DNA of 64,000 nucleotides from Mesostigma viride (GCA_009746045.1 RPFO01000594.1:1198818-1262817), one strand, 5' to 3'. Counted from the first letter of the stretch, positions 51,332-62,387 are shown. Numbers and translations: made by a program. The notes: generated from the sequence alone by a model not told the origin.

Positions 51332-51904
51332 TGTTACGTCGCGTAACAATTCGTTGTAGTTACGGACGTAAATTAGGTCTTTTGCCTCGGTTGTCCCTAG
51401 GTTTACGTTTAGGCTCCTACCGGGACATTATTGTCCTCGTAACAGTACTGTGGTACATTGGGTGCCGTTGGGCGCCGCGCCGCGTACTTTACTAGTGGTC
51501 CTGATCCTGTGGTAGAATGTAGTGGACCAGCGTGCATCAGTAGATGTAGTGGACCAGCGTGCATCTGTAGGCGAGGGCCATGTCGGCCCGAGCGTGTTGG
51601 ACCGTTGGTGACCATTTATGCGCGTTCTACCCCTTGTGTGTGCACTCGGCGTGTGTTAAATGAATTAACACATATAGGCTTGGGTCACGGCAGTGTAGTT
51701 GTGTTTCCTTCCTCTATTCCTGGAGTAAACGGGTTTTGATAAATGGTTGTATGGCGTATTATAGTAACACTTACGTTAACGCATTGAGATCAGCTCCGTC
51801 ACGTTCGTCTTTCGCCAGAGGGTTAAGTAGAGGAGGCCTGACCAGTTTAGGTAGTATCAGGCCCATTAGAGGTAGAGGTGGAGGTAGATATCCGCGGCGT
51901 AACA
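51332..51904 (+). repeat. 3' LTR, 573 bp
   Basis: Direct copy of 41116-41687 with TGTTACG...CGTAACA ends, followed by the target copy TCCGT at 51905-51909. Confidence 0.95.
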
Positions 51905-54519
51905 TCCGTGACCTCGATCCCCGGCGGGCGCCCCTCCACCCGGGCGAAGCGGGCTTGTGCACGCCGCATAATATAGTCCACCATAATGATGAATAGATAT
52001 GGGGAGAGCACATGTAGCCCTGCCACACCCCGGTGTGCAGGGGGAACGCCGGAGTGACGCCGTCGGCGGTACGGACCTGGGCTTGGGACCCTTCACAGAA
52101 CTGGCGGATGATCTCAACGATGTACGATGGGACACGGAACAGGTGAAGGACCACCCACAGGGCGTCCCATTATCCCATATAACCGTATCGAATGCCTTGG
52201 TGTAATCCACGAAGATCAATAGCAATGGCAAGAGGCCGGAGGCCAGGCGGCCCACTTCCTCGATCAGGCGGCGCGCGGTAATAGTGACCATAACACAATT
52301 GCGACCAACACGGAAGCCCATCTGGGACTCACCTAGGTGGGGATCGAGGCTGGCGCGCATGCGGTTCAGCAGGAGACGCATGAAGACTTTCAGCACGCAG
52401 CTTTGGAGGCATACGCCGCGGTAGTTTAGTTGCCGGTATCCGCGGCGGACCGGTCGGTTGCCCTTGTAGAGCATAACCCGGACAGCGGTCTTCCAATACG
52501 TCGGCGGGGGGAGGCCATCTCGTAGAATCCGGTTGCAAACACCCCGGCGGAGGAAAGGCTCAAGCTCAGGCATCTTAACCACCTCCGGTGAAATATTGTC
52601 CACTCCCATGGCAGCATCATTGCGGAGGGTTGAGATGGCAGCAGCCCATTCCTGGGGAGTCCACTCGTCGTGGGGGCCGTCCACCAGGGGGCCGGAGAGC
52701 GGTGCATGGGACCAGGTAGTCCGTCTCGCTGGTGGGCGCCTGCGGGGGCTCAATGGGGCCGCCTCGGCTGGCCGCAGGGCGTGCAGCTGCAGCGGGGTCA
52801 AGCGGGGGGGCGGGCCAGGGGCCCCCGATAGTTTGGCCTGGGAGCTGAACCAAATCTCAAGGCGTTCACTGGGGGTGCCTGGGATGTCAGCCCGTTGCGT
52901 TTCCCGGCGTCCAGTGAGACGGTCGAGAGAGCGCCAGGCCGCCTTGTGCTGGTTGGCGGCCGTGTGGCGATTGATTTCGGCGGCAAGTGTCTCCACCTCC
53001 TCCGCATGTGCGGCAGTATATGCTTGAGTAAGCCGTTCCTGGTACGGGTACAGGTCCTCCCCGCGGCGGCGGGCTGCGCTAGCGCCAGCCGGGCGGCAAC
53101 CACCCGGGCGTCGCGCAGGTAGAGCGGGGCTGGTCGGGCGCGGGGTTGCTCGGGGAGAAGCTTAGAGCCAAGCTCCACCGATCGCATCAGAACAGTTCGT
53201 AGGGTGGCGTGAGATCTACACCGCGATCTGCGTCCAGGTACATCAAAGGTTGCGCGTCCACGAAGGCAGACCTGATTGCATCGCGGCGTATCTCATCCGC
53301 TGACCACTTCTCCCTGCGCCCACGGACGGGGCGTAAGCAGGTCCAGTCAGGGCGGGGCCGGGGGCGGCGGCGCGCAGGGGCCTGAAGACGTAGGCGCAAG
53401 GTTGCGGTGACCATGCGGTGATCCGATGCGACACTGGGGGTGGTCAGCGTATGGGCATCGATGACGGAAGAGCGCCCTAGCACTTGCCCAGAAGTATGTA
53501 GTCCAAGCATACACATCGCTGCCAAGCTGGGAGCATCGAGCCAGCCGCCCTGCGCATGGGGCCCACAAAGGTCACTAGTGCATCAGGCGGTACTTTAGCA
53601 AACAGCGTATTGGCAGCAGTCAAGTCCCCCTCTGTGAGCAGTTGCTCAAGTAGGGGGGTGTTGGCATTGCTATCGGTTAGGCGCGGCGCATACATGCAGC
53701 CCCCGCGGCCCACGGGCAGGGTCGCGTTGGCATCCACCAAGATGGCAACGATGTATTGACGTGGGATCTGTTTCTCTATGTCGAGCAACTGGTCACCAGT
53801 TGAAGAACGCTGCGCGGTCCTCGGCCGGGTGCCCAGCATGTGGGGCATATCCGACAATTACATAGAGCATAATGGGGGTCCGTCCTTCAAGGGAGCGGAA
53901 AGTGCACTGAAGCTAGGATCCGATTCGAGCAAAGTTTGTGGTCCACGAGCTGGGCGGCAGCGGTGGGGGAGCACGGCAGGCCCACTCCTCCCTGACCGCC
54001 GGTGCATGCGCCGGGCCGCACAGCAGTTGCCATTGTAGTGCGAGGGTGACACGCTGAACGGGGCCCTCAAAGGAGCGTACGTCGGTGCTCTTGGACCCCA
54101 AGCACATCAATGCCATATAGGCGGCAGTAGTGGACAAGCTCGTTGGCCCGCGGGGGGGCATCTCCCCCGGGCAGGGTGCGGACATTGTAAGTAGCGATGC
54201 GCAGCGAGTGGTGCCGGCGTTGGCCCAGCAGGGGGCGCCGGGGACCCGCGGTGTCGGCAGGGGGTTGGGGGGAGGCTGGCAGGGACGTGTGTGCGGCGTG
54301 AGATAACATAGTACTTTTCAACGCGCATAGGGCACCCTCCAGGCGGGCGGCGCGACTTGCTCGCCTGGTCTTGGGGTCAAAGAATGCAGCATACCGTTGG
54401 GAGTGCCGGGTTGCGAAAGCCAGCAGGCGCTCCTTGTTGCGAAGTTGGCGATGAAGGTCGCGGCTTTGACTCCGTTGCGTCGTCCGTGAGCTTGGACTAT
54501 CCAAGACACGCTCGGCCAA
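51905..54519 (-). pseudogene. LINE ORF2, APE-type endonuclease and RT N-terminal part (family C)
   Basis: Minus-strand blocks in several frames: RIATYNVRTL and YGIDVLGVQEHR (endonuclease start, 54519-54067); VAILVDANATLP (about 53750); SVASDHRMVTATLRL (endonuclease end, about 53430); then the RT from 52996: WAAAISTLRNDAAMGVDNIS, VMLYKGNRPVRRGYRQLNYR, MGFRVGRNCV and LLLIFVDYTKAFDTVIWD (motif A), and after a frame change near 52155, FPLHTGVWQGYMCSP (motif B). The LTR insertion falls between motif B and the YTDD of motif C. Several frameshifts besides the insertion show the copy was already decayed or has decayed since. Confidence 0.8.
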
Positions 54520-54655
54520 TGATCGGACGACGGGTGTGGGGGGTGGGTTCTAGCTAACCCCCCGGTAGCTGCTCGCGGTGTGAGGGGGCGGGGAGGGCCG
54601 GCCTACTCCCTACCCCCCCGCGCGTCTCCCCTCGGCGTGGTAACCTCCCGCGAGG

Positions 54656-55454
54656 TCACCTCGATGTGCGGACCTCCATGTGCCATGCGTCGTCCTTCCA
54701 CCGCAGCCGCACCTTCTTCGTGCGGTCAGCGAGGGCCTTCTTCGCGTCCTCTTGTGCCAGCCGGTCCCTGCGGGCGCGAAGCTGCGCCGGGGTCAGATCG
54801 TCGTCGAGACTCCAACCCAAGCCTCGTGGTAGCTTGGTGCCGTGTTGGAGAATATAGTGCTTGCCGATGGGGCGCGTAAGCACGAGCGCCACCGGCGCAT
54901 CCGCGCGCCCCGGTAGGCGGCGCCGGGACGGTGTCAATTGTGACACTGTCCTCTAGGCGGAAGTTGGTGATGAGTTCCTTCTCCACCTTGAGGCGGAGGC
55001 TCAGCCCCGTCTCCCGGGGGAGGGCCGCCACATTACGAATAATTATGGTGCGGCCGCGCCGCTCTTTGTTGCATGTCCCGGTCGGCGAAGGTCCTAGAGA
55101 CCGCCTGAGCAGTGCTAGTGGCTATTTCTTGGATGGCTGTGCTGGCCGCATAGTCGCGTAGGACGGAGCCACCTTCGCCACCTGCGCCTCCACGTTGTCC
55201 GCTGAATTGCCGGCCACCTGCGCCGCTAGGGTGCCGGCAACCACCTCCGTCAGCGTGCCGGCGACCTGGGCCGCCACCTTGTCCGCCACGTTGTCCTCGA
55301 TCGCCGCAGCCAAGTGGCCTGCGAGATCAGAATTTATCAGCTCCGTGGCAAGCTTCTGCGCCACCGTACCGGCAAGGGCTGCTGCTGCTGCAGATCCGGA
55401 TACTGGCAGCAGTTCCGAATTTCCCAGCAGCGTCGTCGTGGCAACGACGCGCAA
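54656..55454 (-). pseudogene. LINE ORF1 of family C, frameshifted
   Basis: An N-terminal Ala/Val-rich helical repeat region lies in one frame (55454-55122: VADKVAAQVAGTLTEVVAGT). Then come other frames with PRETGLSLRLKVEKELITNF and GWSLDDDLTPAQLRARRDRL, the block shared with the ORF1 copies at 27505 and 62388. At least two frame changes. Confidence 0.6.
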
Positions 55455-55639
55455 CTCACTTTTTTCCTGGGGAGCCTGTCATGGGGGGGAAGATCTATCA
55501 GCATAGCTATACAAGAGCTAGAGCGTGGCATCTCAGCAGAGAGCAGCTCTCTGCATGGGCACAGCATAACTAAATAAAGCTAGGCATCATCTGGAGTGTG
55601 GCACATCATAGGCGCACATGTACATGGCTAAATAATACT

Positions 55640-56281
55640 CGTGAATCAGCTGGTATAGAGCCTATAGGAGGCAAGCTGGACGGCGCGGTCACCAACATGC
55701 TGCGTTCCATTTTCAGAGTAGGATATGCTGCTCATGTCCGCAATGAGGACCTGTACCTCGGCATGCCATATATCACCAGCACCATTAATTAAGCAGCGGC
55801 GCCTGCAGCTCGTAGGGCACCTAGCTCGCACCAACCAGGTAGACACCTCACGTGGCCCCCCCGCAGGACTGCGACCAGCTCAGCCTGGCCGGCACCTCCT
55901 GACGTGGGCCGGGCCCCCTAATGTTAGACGCCGCAAGGCCCGCACCTTCAAAGAACAGCTAGTAGACGACATGGGGGGCCTAGGCCTCTCCGTGATTTGG
56001 AAGAAGATGATGGACAAGGCCAAGTGGGCCAAGGTCATAGAGGACAACGAGCCCCCCCCTGTGGGGAAGCGCCCGCGTGTGCAAGCCCGTGGGAGGCACG
56101 CCAGTGCTGTATAGACTATAGATGTTGTTGTTAGTAATGCTGTTAGTAGATAGATGTCGTAGGTAGCTGATGTAGATAGCATAGACCGGTAGGACCGTTT
56201 GCACCCACCCATCCATCCATCGGGGTTAATGCTCCGTGACTCCCCAACGGGAGCACAAGTCTAATTAATTAATTAATTATT
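55640..56281 (+). mobile_element. LINE family B copy 2, 5'-truncated, (TTAA)n tail
   Basis: KLDGAVTNMLRSIFRVGYAA, then after a frame change RRLQLVGHLARTNQVDTS, PAQPGRHLLTWAGP and GLSVIWKKMMDKAKWAKVIE to about 56114. The 3' UTR with CCATCCATCC, GCTCCGTGACTCCCCAACGG and the ATTAATTAATTA tail is at 56262-56281. It closely matches copy 1 at 21262-22304. The stretch 55490-55640 before it matches LINE 3' UTR sequence at 24100-24200. Confidence 0.8.
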
Positions 56282-56551
56282 AGGAGGCTTACATGTACAT
56301 GGCCACGGTACATCTATTCTACACTACTGCTGCCGTATTCCCCTAAGCTGGGGCGTCTGGAGTCGTTGGGGCCGCGGGGGTCGCATGCCAGGGCTTGTGG
56401 CCGACGTAGATGGCCGCCCCCTTACAGTACACCGGCTGCCCCGCCTTGGTCTGCCGGAGCTGGAGGTAGGTCGGCCATAGCTCCCGTCGCCGTTGTTGCT
56501 GCGCCAGGGTCAAGTCGTCGTCAAGGGTGAAGTGAGTCTTCACCCTTGAGG
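56282..56551 (-). mobile_element. ORF1 end of a LINE, minus strand, sharing the (TTAA)n tail of family B copy 2
   Basis: 56346-56543 encodes, on the minus strand, TLDDDLTLAQQQRRRELWPT and a truncated IYVGHKPW end, nearly as at 26993-27170. Its 3' side runs only 60 bp to the tetranucleotide tract, so the UTR is mostly deleted. Confidence 0.6.
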
Positions 56552-56778
56552 CAGATAGTACGCAAGGATAGATGGCAAGTAGTGATGAAGGAGACCACCC
56601 CCAAGTCTGTGGGGGCTCTGTGGGTGACCGTGTATGGCATTCATAGCGATTCGGGCCGTGGTGCCCACAACCCTGTCACTAGGACCTAGATAGCTTACAT
56701 AATCCATTCCATCCCATGTTCCCCTCCCACTGAGGACTTATGCTCACGTGACGCAGTCACGTGTCCATTAATTAATGA
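56552..56778 (+). mobile_element. LINE family A copy 5, 3'-end fragment
   Basis: GAGGCAGATAGTACGCAAGG to GTGTCCATTAATTAATG, the last codons of ORF2 and the 3' UTR of family A with a short tail. Confidence 0.75.
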
Positions 56779-56784
56779 GTGGTC

Positions 56785-57235
56785 CAGTGGCGACAGATAG
56801 GCTTGGAACTCATTTAGAGGCGCCGGTCTGGGAGAATATGAGGCCTCTCCCGGAGCCTGAGGGGTTTTAGGGGCATACCCAGGGTTCACCCACACGCCCT
56901 GGTGGAGGTTATTGCTCCTGAGGATAGACGCTACACTTAGGATATCGCTTGTCAGACTTGATTATGCGGACGATACCACCCTCATCGAACGGCCCAGGCA
57001 TATATAGACGTACCTGGTTGGACTGTCTGGGCTTGGAGGCTCGGGCGGTGGGGCTGGAGATCGATGAGCGCCAAAACCCAGGCGATGGCGATTGGTGAAC
57101 ATTACCAGTCGCCCGCCGCCTCTCCGGCTGCTGGACGGGCCTGAGGTGCAGTACACCGTGACCACTTGAAACTGCTGCAGAGCATGCTCCCTGACACAGC
57201 TGACGCATGACCTCCCAACGGAGTCATGTTATAAT
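56785..57235. mobile_element. dispersed repeat plus degenerate RT fragment and family E 3' end
   Basis: 56800-56895 repeats the block seen at 22614-22720. 56960-57190 (+) encodes a broken RT piece (DYADDTTLIE, then GLEARAVGLEI with stops). 57200-57230 has CTCCCAACGGAGTCATGTTA, the family E end, without a clear tail. Confidence 0.5.
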
Positions 57236-57450
57236 TTGATTTTTAGTTTTATAGCCGCTACACTACCGCCATGTCTGTCATTACAGTAGAGGACAGCTCG
57301 GATGAGGATTATATCCCCCTCTAGCGACTTAGATATGGTTTGGGCATGCTGCAGACGATACTTGTAACTTCCGTGTAATCATTTTTCTAATGAGACTAGC
57401 ATAGTACTCCGTGGCATGCCCATGCGCATGACAGGCAAGTACTTACTTAC
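57236..57450 (+). mobile_element. LINE family C 3' end, plus strand, with (CTTA)n tail
   Basis: The last ORF2 codons (VEDSSDEDYIPL, then TAG near 57322), the 3' UTR with GAGACTAGCATAGTACTCCG, and the tail AAGTACTTACTTACT at 57437-57451. Confidence 0.75.
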
Positions 57451-57451
57451 T

Positions 57452-58020
57452 ATGAATGGACGGCGGTGTCTATTAATTAATTAATTAATAGATTAATGGA
57501 CGGACGGGGCCCTGCGTGGACAAGCCATGTACAGCACATTTCTAAACAGGTGCTTGCACCGGGCACATGCCAAAGACCCACAGCCGTTGACACCTGTGAC
57601 CTACCTGGCCGTTCAGCATGTGTTCTGCATGTATACTTTCAGACACAGGTCCTGCATTTTTGCGTCATTGTGGCATACAATAACATTCTTGCTACTTATA
57701 GAATACTGACTTACAGCGCATTTCAGACCTTGATGTATTTTCTCTCAAGAAAAGCGCTAGTGTGAAGCTTAGGAACCCAAGACATACCCAAACATATATC
57801 AAAACGCCTGTTTTTTGAATCAGTTGGCCGCATGCATGCAAGGCAACAGGTTATTGGCTTGCTTGTTATGCTGGCACCCATTAAAAGAGAATGACACTGT
57901 CATGTAATGTTATCTATCCTGTCTCAGACCACGGCCACCACTTGACAGACAGGCCTCGATGAACCCTCCACACTGGGCAACCGACACCCTGTGCTCTCTC
58001 GCACATGAATACTGGCACGC
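57452..58020. other. spacer and probable 3' flank of the CENP-C-like gene
   Basis: It holds a short (TTAA)n at 57473-57496 and no gene. TTACA near 57713 is TGTAA on the minus strand, a possible poly(A) signal for the gene at 58021-59517. Confidence 0.4.
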
Positions 58021-59517
58021 TCACTCGGCAGACGTCTGGTGGCTGCCCTTGGCGGCCTTCCCTTGCGTGGCACGCACGCGGGCCCGTGTGCGCGGCCAGA
58101 GTGGATCAGGCGAGCGCAGCAGCAGGCAGGTGACGGTCGGCAGGCTCGTGCTTTCCTTGCGCTCAAAGACGGGCTTCTCGTTGCGCCAATACTCCAGAGG
58201 GCGGCTGCGCTTGCGCGCGCCACGGGGCAGCTGCGCCAGGCTCTGCCGCCGCTTGAACTGCTCCCGCAGGCGGGCGTGCACGTCCCTGCGCCCCCTCGGC
58301 TTTGCGGGTTCAGCGCTAGGCGCTGGGGGGGTCAGCGCTGCCGCGGCGTCGCCCGCGTCCTCCCCGCATGTCTCACCCTCCAAGCCACAAGCCGCACCGG
58401 CACCACCGGTGGCTCCCGACTCCACTGGACTGCTACCAGCGCATGCGGCATCCGACCCTGCGATGTTTGCCCCCTCTTCCGCGGCACCGGCTTCATCTGG
58501 GGCGTCCGAGAACAGCTCCCGGGCGGGCAAGTCGGCGTCCGTCTCGGTTGCCGGCGTGGGTGGTGGCGCCTCTGTGGTGGGCCGCGGTGAGCCGCCGAGC
58601 TCGTCTCCCACACCAGCATCGCCACCGTCCGAGTAGTCATCGCCTGCGTCGCCGCCGAAATCTGGAGTTCCCGGGGACCCGCCATCAACGTCCATATCTG
58701 TCTCCATGGCAAGGCCTGCGCTTCTCTCGGTTTCTACTTCCTTGCTGGCATTGGCTGCAGGGCTGCTCCGCCGTTCCCACCAAGGAGTTGAAAGCAGCAG
58801 ACCGCCGGTGGGGATTTGGCATATGGCATCCACGACAGTCAGGCTCCTGCGTAAGGAAGCCGTATCCTCCGGTTCCCCTGGAGACATGAGACAACGCACC
58901 GACTCGCGCGGCGCGGTAGATATATCAGCGCCGTGGGTGGCTTCCTCGTGTGCAGCCGACAACGGGAGAGGATGTGACGGTGCTTCTGGGGATTCATCAC
59001 TGACAGTTTCCTCCGCCACACCCCTTTCTGGGGAACCCTCTTCAGAATCGGGCATGCCGTCTTCAAGGCACCCCGCGTCCAGGCGAGGAAGTTGATGCAG
59101 ATCCCGTCCAAATACTCTGGGTTTGGCGACCCGGCCAGTGCCTTTGCGGCGGGAACTTAATCGCGCCTCACGGCGTTTGACTGACGGTCTGGACACCCCC
59201 ATGTTTTCGTCTTGAAGAATGCCGTACTCGTCACTGTCGCTGGCCTCGTCAATGTCGGAAGCCCAGAAGTCGTCAATGTTATCCAGACCATCGCTATCTT
59301 TTACCACGTTGTCTTTCAACAGCAGGCCAGTTCGTCTTCCTTGAGTGCCAAAAAGCCCTCGACCTGCCGTGACCCGTCCTGTTCCCTGTCGTCTATTGAG
59401 TCTGCGATCCCGTCGAGGTTGCATCAGCCCTTTCGTGGATGCCAACATATTCGGCATCAATTTCATCAAGTCATCGTCATCAAGGACCGAGCAAGACGAT
59501 TGCTGCACGGCGGTCAT
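58021..59517 (-). CDS. CENP-C motif protein, candidate inner-kinetochore protein CENP-C
   Basis: An intact 498-codon minus-strand frame starts at ATG 59517. CENP-C binds the centromeric nucleosome (CENH3) and anchors the kinetochore. Near residues 430-470 the protein reads KRRQSLAQLPRGARKRSRPL, then EYWRNEKPVF and SLPTV. The Arg-rich run followed by RPLEYWRNE is the pattern of the CENP-C motif, and the plant proteins have the same RRQSLA, SRPLEYWRGE, L-TV order. The rest fits: an acidic Asp/Glu/Ser-rich N-terminal half (DDDDLMKLMPNML; DDFWASDIDEASDSDEYG) and long disordered Pro/Ala-rich parts. There is no C-terminal cupin domain; land-plant CENP-C, as I recall, also ends soon after the motif. 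The family assignment rests on one short motif, and introns cannot be excluded. Confidence 0.6.
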   Translation of the reverse strand: MTAVQQSSCSVLDDDDLMKLMPNMLASTKGLMQPRRDRRLNRRQGTGRVTAGRGLFGTQGRRTGLLLKDNVVKDSDGLDNIDDFWASDIDEASDSDEYGILQDENMGVSRPSVKRREARLSSRRKGTGRVAKPRVFGRDLHQLPRLDAGCLEDGMPDSEEGSPERGVAEETVSDESPEAPSHPLPLSAAHEEATHGADISTAPRESVRCLMSPGEPEDTASLRRSLTVVDAICQIPTGGLLLSTPWWERRSSPAANASKEVETERSAGLAMETDMDVDGGSPGTPDFGGDAGDDYSDGGDAGVGDELGGSPRPTTEAPPPTPATETDADLPARELFSDAPDEAGAAEEGANIAGSDAACAGSSPVESGATGGAGAACGLEGETCGEDAGDAAAALTPPAPSAEPAKPRGRRDVHARLREQFKRRQSLAQLPRGARKRSRPLEYWRNEKPVFERKESTSLPTVTCLLLRSPDPLWPRTRARVRATQGKAAKGSHQTSAE

Positions 59518-59738
59518 CTATTTATCCGTCTATATGTCATGAACAATTATAAAAAGCAACCCGTCAAACCTAGCGTAAGGTAAGATCACAACACGTCGTA
59601 AGATAGACCCCTCGTAACGACAGCGTCACCCACATTCTCCATGGGCGTCATGTGAGACCGTTGCTTTTAAACACGATGGTTGAGGAAAGCCCAGCGCGGC
59701 GTGAACCGCCACGTGTGACTGGACCACCCACTGCCCCA

Positions 59739-59892
59739 CGGCCCCACGGTCCACGGCCCACCGGCCCCACGGCCCCACGGCCCCACGGCCCACGGCCCAC
59801 GGCCCACGGCCCACGGCCCACGGCCCACGGCCCACGGCCCACGGCCCACGGCCCACGGCCCACGGCCCACGGCCCACGGCCCACGGCCCACG
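59739..59892. repeat. (CCCACGG)n heptanucleotide repeat upstream of the CENP-C-like gene
   Basis: About 20 units, with CCCCACGG variants at the left side, lie 220-375 bp upstream of the start codon at 59517. Confidence 0.93.
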
Positions 59893-60967
59893 ATTTCACG
59901 AACCGAACGGACGAGCCTGGCGTCGCGTCGCAGCGTCGCGCCCTGCAAATGTACTGTTGTCCCTGTGTTGTCTGTAGAGTGTCTTGTACAGTAAGAGTGT
60001 ACTGTACTGTACTGTAGACGCTCCGCGAGGGCCGCCTTGCCGTGCATGTGCAATGTCTGACTCCTGTTTGCAGGGTCCCTGGTCGCGCCGCGCCATCGAC
60101 CCGAACAGCGACACGCGGCCGTTGACTGTTGAGTTGAGTTGAGTTTGAGTTGAGTTTATTCCCGCGCCGGTGAACCGACAGGGTTATTTAATAGGATCCA
60201 ACGGCTTACAGTAATAGGATACAGCCTTCGACAAGATTGCAAGTTTGCAACAAGACGTATCTAAACATATGAAAGAGCATGGGAAGTTGGGAACTTTGAG
60301 GAGCATGCCTGGAGGCATAAATCATGATGGCAGAGAGCATTTCACCGGAAATCATGGTGGCAGAGAGGTTCCCATTTCACCTCTCTGGTCTATAATTATT
60401 GGATAATAAATATACCCAGTTCCCCCTGATTTTCCCGAAAAAAATCATGATGGCAGAGAGGTGAAATGGGTCTATAATTCCCACCTCTCTGGTCTATAAT
60501 TGGATAATAATAAATATACCCATTTCCCCGAAAATCATGATGGCATGGCATGCGTGCGACACGCGTCGTAAGGTGGCGATGGCAACCGGCCGGTGCTGCC
60601 ATATGCCGCGTGGCGAGACCTTGTCACGATCTTGCGCTACATAGTGGATCGACGACAGACAATTTTTCTTTGCGGATTCAAGTCGACTGCACCCTTTTGA
60701 ATTCATACCCCTCTCTGACGTTTTTTCTCAGTGTTGCAGCTCTGTTCCACTGATTTGGTCGGTGGCAGGCTAGGTAGTAGGCCGCGCAAAGCAGGAGTGT
60801 GCACTAAAGCCACCAAGGGGCTACTACAGTAAGGATAATAATATTAGTTATTACAGTAATACATTGTGAATAGGCTTTTTTGCCTGTTCTTATTAGACTT
60901 ATACTATATCAGCGTTACGAATATGAATTGTGCGTGCAGCCTAATGTGTCAGTCGTTTAAGAAGCTT
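59893..60967. other. spacer with a diverged duplicated, partly inverted AT-rich block; no gene
   Basis: 60320-60440 and 60445-60545 share CATGATGGCAGAGAGG, GGTCTATAATT and TGGATAATAA...ATATACCCA. Within them GCAGAGAGGTGAAATGGG faces CCCATTTCACCTCTCTG, so hairpins are possible. 60127-60160 has GTTGAGTTGAGTTGAG. No coding signal. Confidence 0.45.
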
Positions 60968-61341
60968 GGAATTCCGGGGGAAGAGTATCGCCTTGACCAC
61001 AAAGGCCCAGCTTCTTACCAGACCTTGAGGGAAGTGGCATAGCTTGCTTATTCGTCGTCGTTGTAGGCTTTCCATCCTTGCGGAATGGACAGTGGAGGAT
61101 TTATTCCGGAACGTTTCCCTCACAATCTCCATGCAGGTTGGTTGTACTCGGCTTGAAATTCCGGGGGAAGAGTATCACCTTGACCACAAAGGCCCAGCTT
61201 CTTACCAGACCTTGAGGGAAGTGGCATAGCTTGCTTATTCATCGTCGTTGTAGGCGTTCCATCCTTGCGGAATGGACAGTGGAGGATTTATTCCGGAACG
61301 TTTCCCTCACAATCTCCATGCAGGTTGGTCGTACTCGGCAC
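60968..61341 (+). repeat. 187-bp tandem duplication, 2 units
   Basis: ATTCCGGGGGAAGAGTATC at 60971 recurs at 61158, and the match continues to GCAGGTTGGTCGTACTCGGC with only a few differences. A 61-codon ORF (AEWTVEDLFRNVSLTISMQV) occurs in each unit and extends to 99 codons in the second. I see no known domain. Confidence 0.9.
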
Positions 61342-62387
61342 CGGATGGTAGCAGGCTGGGGCCGGCCTAGCGTAGCTTACGGGAAATGCCAGAGACTTGG
61401 CGATACATGCTCGACCTTTATTCCTTTTGAGTTCGTCGTGGGAGCGCTTGGCTTCTTAGGTTGGATTATTTGCGATATGCGGAACTGGCTTTGCTCGGAT
61501 GGCATGCAAAGTGTATTGGACGTGCTATGAAATTTACCCCTGTGGGATCATAGCAACGAAGGATTAGTGGTGCATGGAACAAAATGCAGTCTTATACGAC
61601 TTCCAAGCTTAGAGGATAAAATGCCATCATCGCTTGACCAAGTTATGGCAGGGTATAGGAGTGGTATCTACTGAGCGCTTGCTGTAATTAAGGGCGCGAC
61701 ATTTATATCCTGGAAGCATCTGTCTATCAAAGCCGCAAGGCGGCTTTTGCCGGGGTCAGGTGCCTCAGGCATTGGCGCTGGAAGTAGAGGAGCAGGTGTG
61801 CATACTTGCTTTTTCTTCTTTATCTCAAATGACTCCACAAGCCAAGGGCCAAGGGCCAACTGAGCCAAGAGCCCACACTGTCAGCATGGGAGCGTATCCC
61901 ACGGGAGCCAGCGTATGCAGTGCCAGCAGTGTATGGAGCCTGAGGTCGCCTGTTGTGGCTGGTTTATGGGAACATCAGGTGCTTAGAACCAACATTGTCG
62001 CAAGCCAGCCCACTTCAGATCTAGCGGAAATGCAACCCCTCGCTCTGCGGCTCCCCAACGCGACTCAATGACTACCGTAGTGGCTCTTATATCAGTACGC
62101 ATAATTATGTACGAATCGACCTCGTACAGGCCCCAAAAAAACCTCCGTCTGGCCTCGTACACCTCAAAATTAGGTGCCACCGGCGCAGCGCGGCGCAGAC
62201 CTAGCAATGGCGCGGCGCGAGTTTGAACCGGCGCGGCGCAGCGCGGGAGCTGTGTTGAGGGCTTGAGGCCTCGAGCGGGAGGCTGCGAAACTACAATTCG
62301 CGCGCAAACACCGCTGATCTGTGGGGATAACCGGTAAGGCAAGGTGCCTATCGTGGTGGGTTCTCTCGTCGCGGTAGGTAGGTAGCT
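61342..62387. other. spacer and LINE 5' region; no gene recognised
   Basis: 62160-62260 is a GC-rich run of GGCGCAGCGCGGCGCAG units. The last 100-200 bp is probably the 5' UTR of the element starting at 62388. Confidence 0.35.

Larger units (their letters stand above)
41116..51904 (+). mobile_element. Ty3/gypsy chromovirus-type LTR retrotransposon, near-complete, inserted in a LINE
   Basis: The element is bounded by two direct LTRs with TGTTACG...CGTAACA ends and flanked by the 5-bp duplication TCCGT (41111-41115 and 51905-51909). The order is LTR, candidate primer-binding site, small ORFs, gag, pol (protease, RT, RNase H, integrase, chromodomain), an extra ORF, polypurine tract, LTR. Integrase follows RNase H, as in Ty3/gypsy. 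The LTRs differ by about one base and one indel, so insertion is recent. gag and pol use T-ending codons heavily, unlike the GC-rich host genes and unlike the element's own last ORF. Frame breaks at the starts of gag and of the last ORF are noted there. Confidence 0.95.
51905..55455 (-). mobile_element. LINE family C, 5' part (ORF1, endonuclease, RT), minus strand
   Basis: This continues the element cut by the LTR retrotransposon. With 39942-41115 it forms about 4.7 kb: ORF1, then ORF2 with APE endonuclease and RT, then 3' UTR. Its 5' end seems to lie near 55455, where the match to ORF1 stops; it may be truncated. Confidence 0.8.

Noticed and set aside
41116-51904. Integrated caulimovirus or other pararetrovirus, because of the viroplasmin-type domain
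   Set aside because: The element has two LTRs, a 5-bp target duplication, a polypurine tract, integrase and a chromodomain, all features of a Ty3/gypsy retrotransposon.
57959-58636. 225-codon plus-strand ORF opposite the CENP-C-like gene
   Set aside because: Antisense shadow of a GC-rich frame. The minus strand carries the recognisable motif and the longer continuous frame.
59626-60053. Ala-Val-Gly-Arg-Gly-Pro-Trp repeat ORFs
   Set aside because: Heptamer array (CCCACGG)n translated in several frames.
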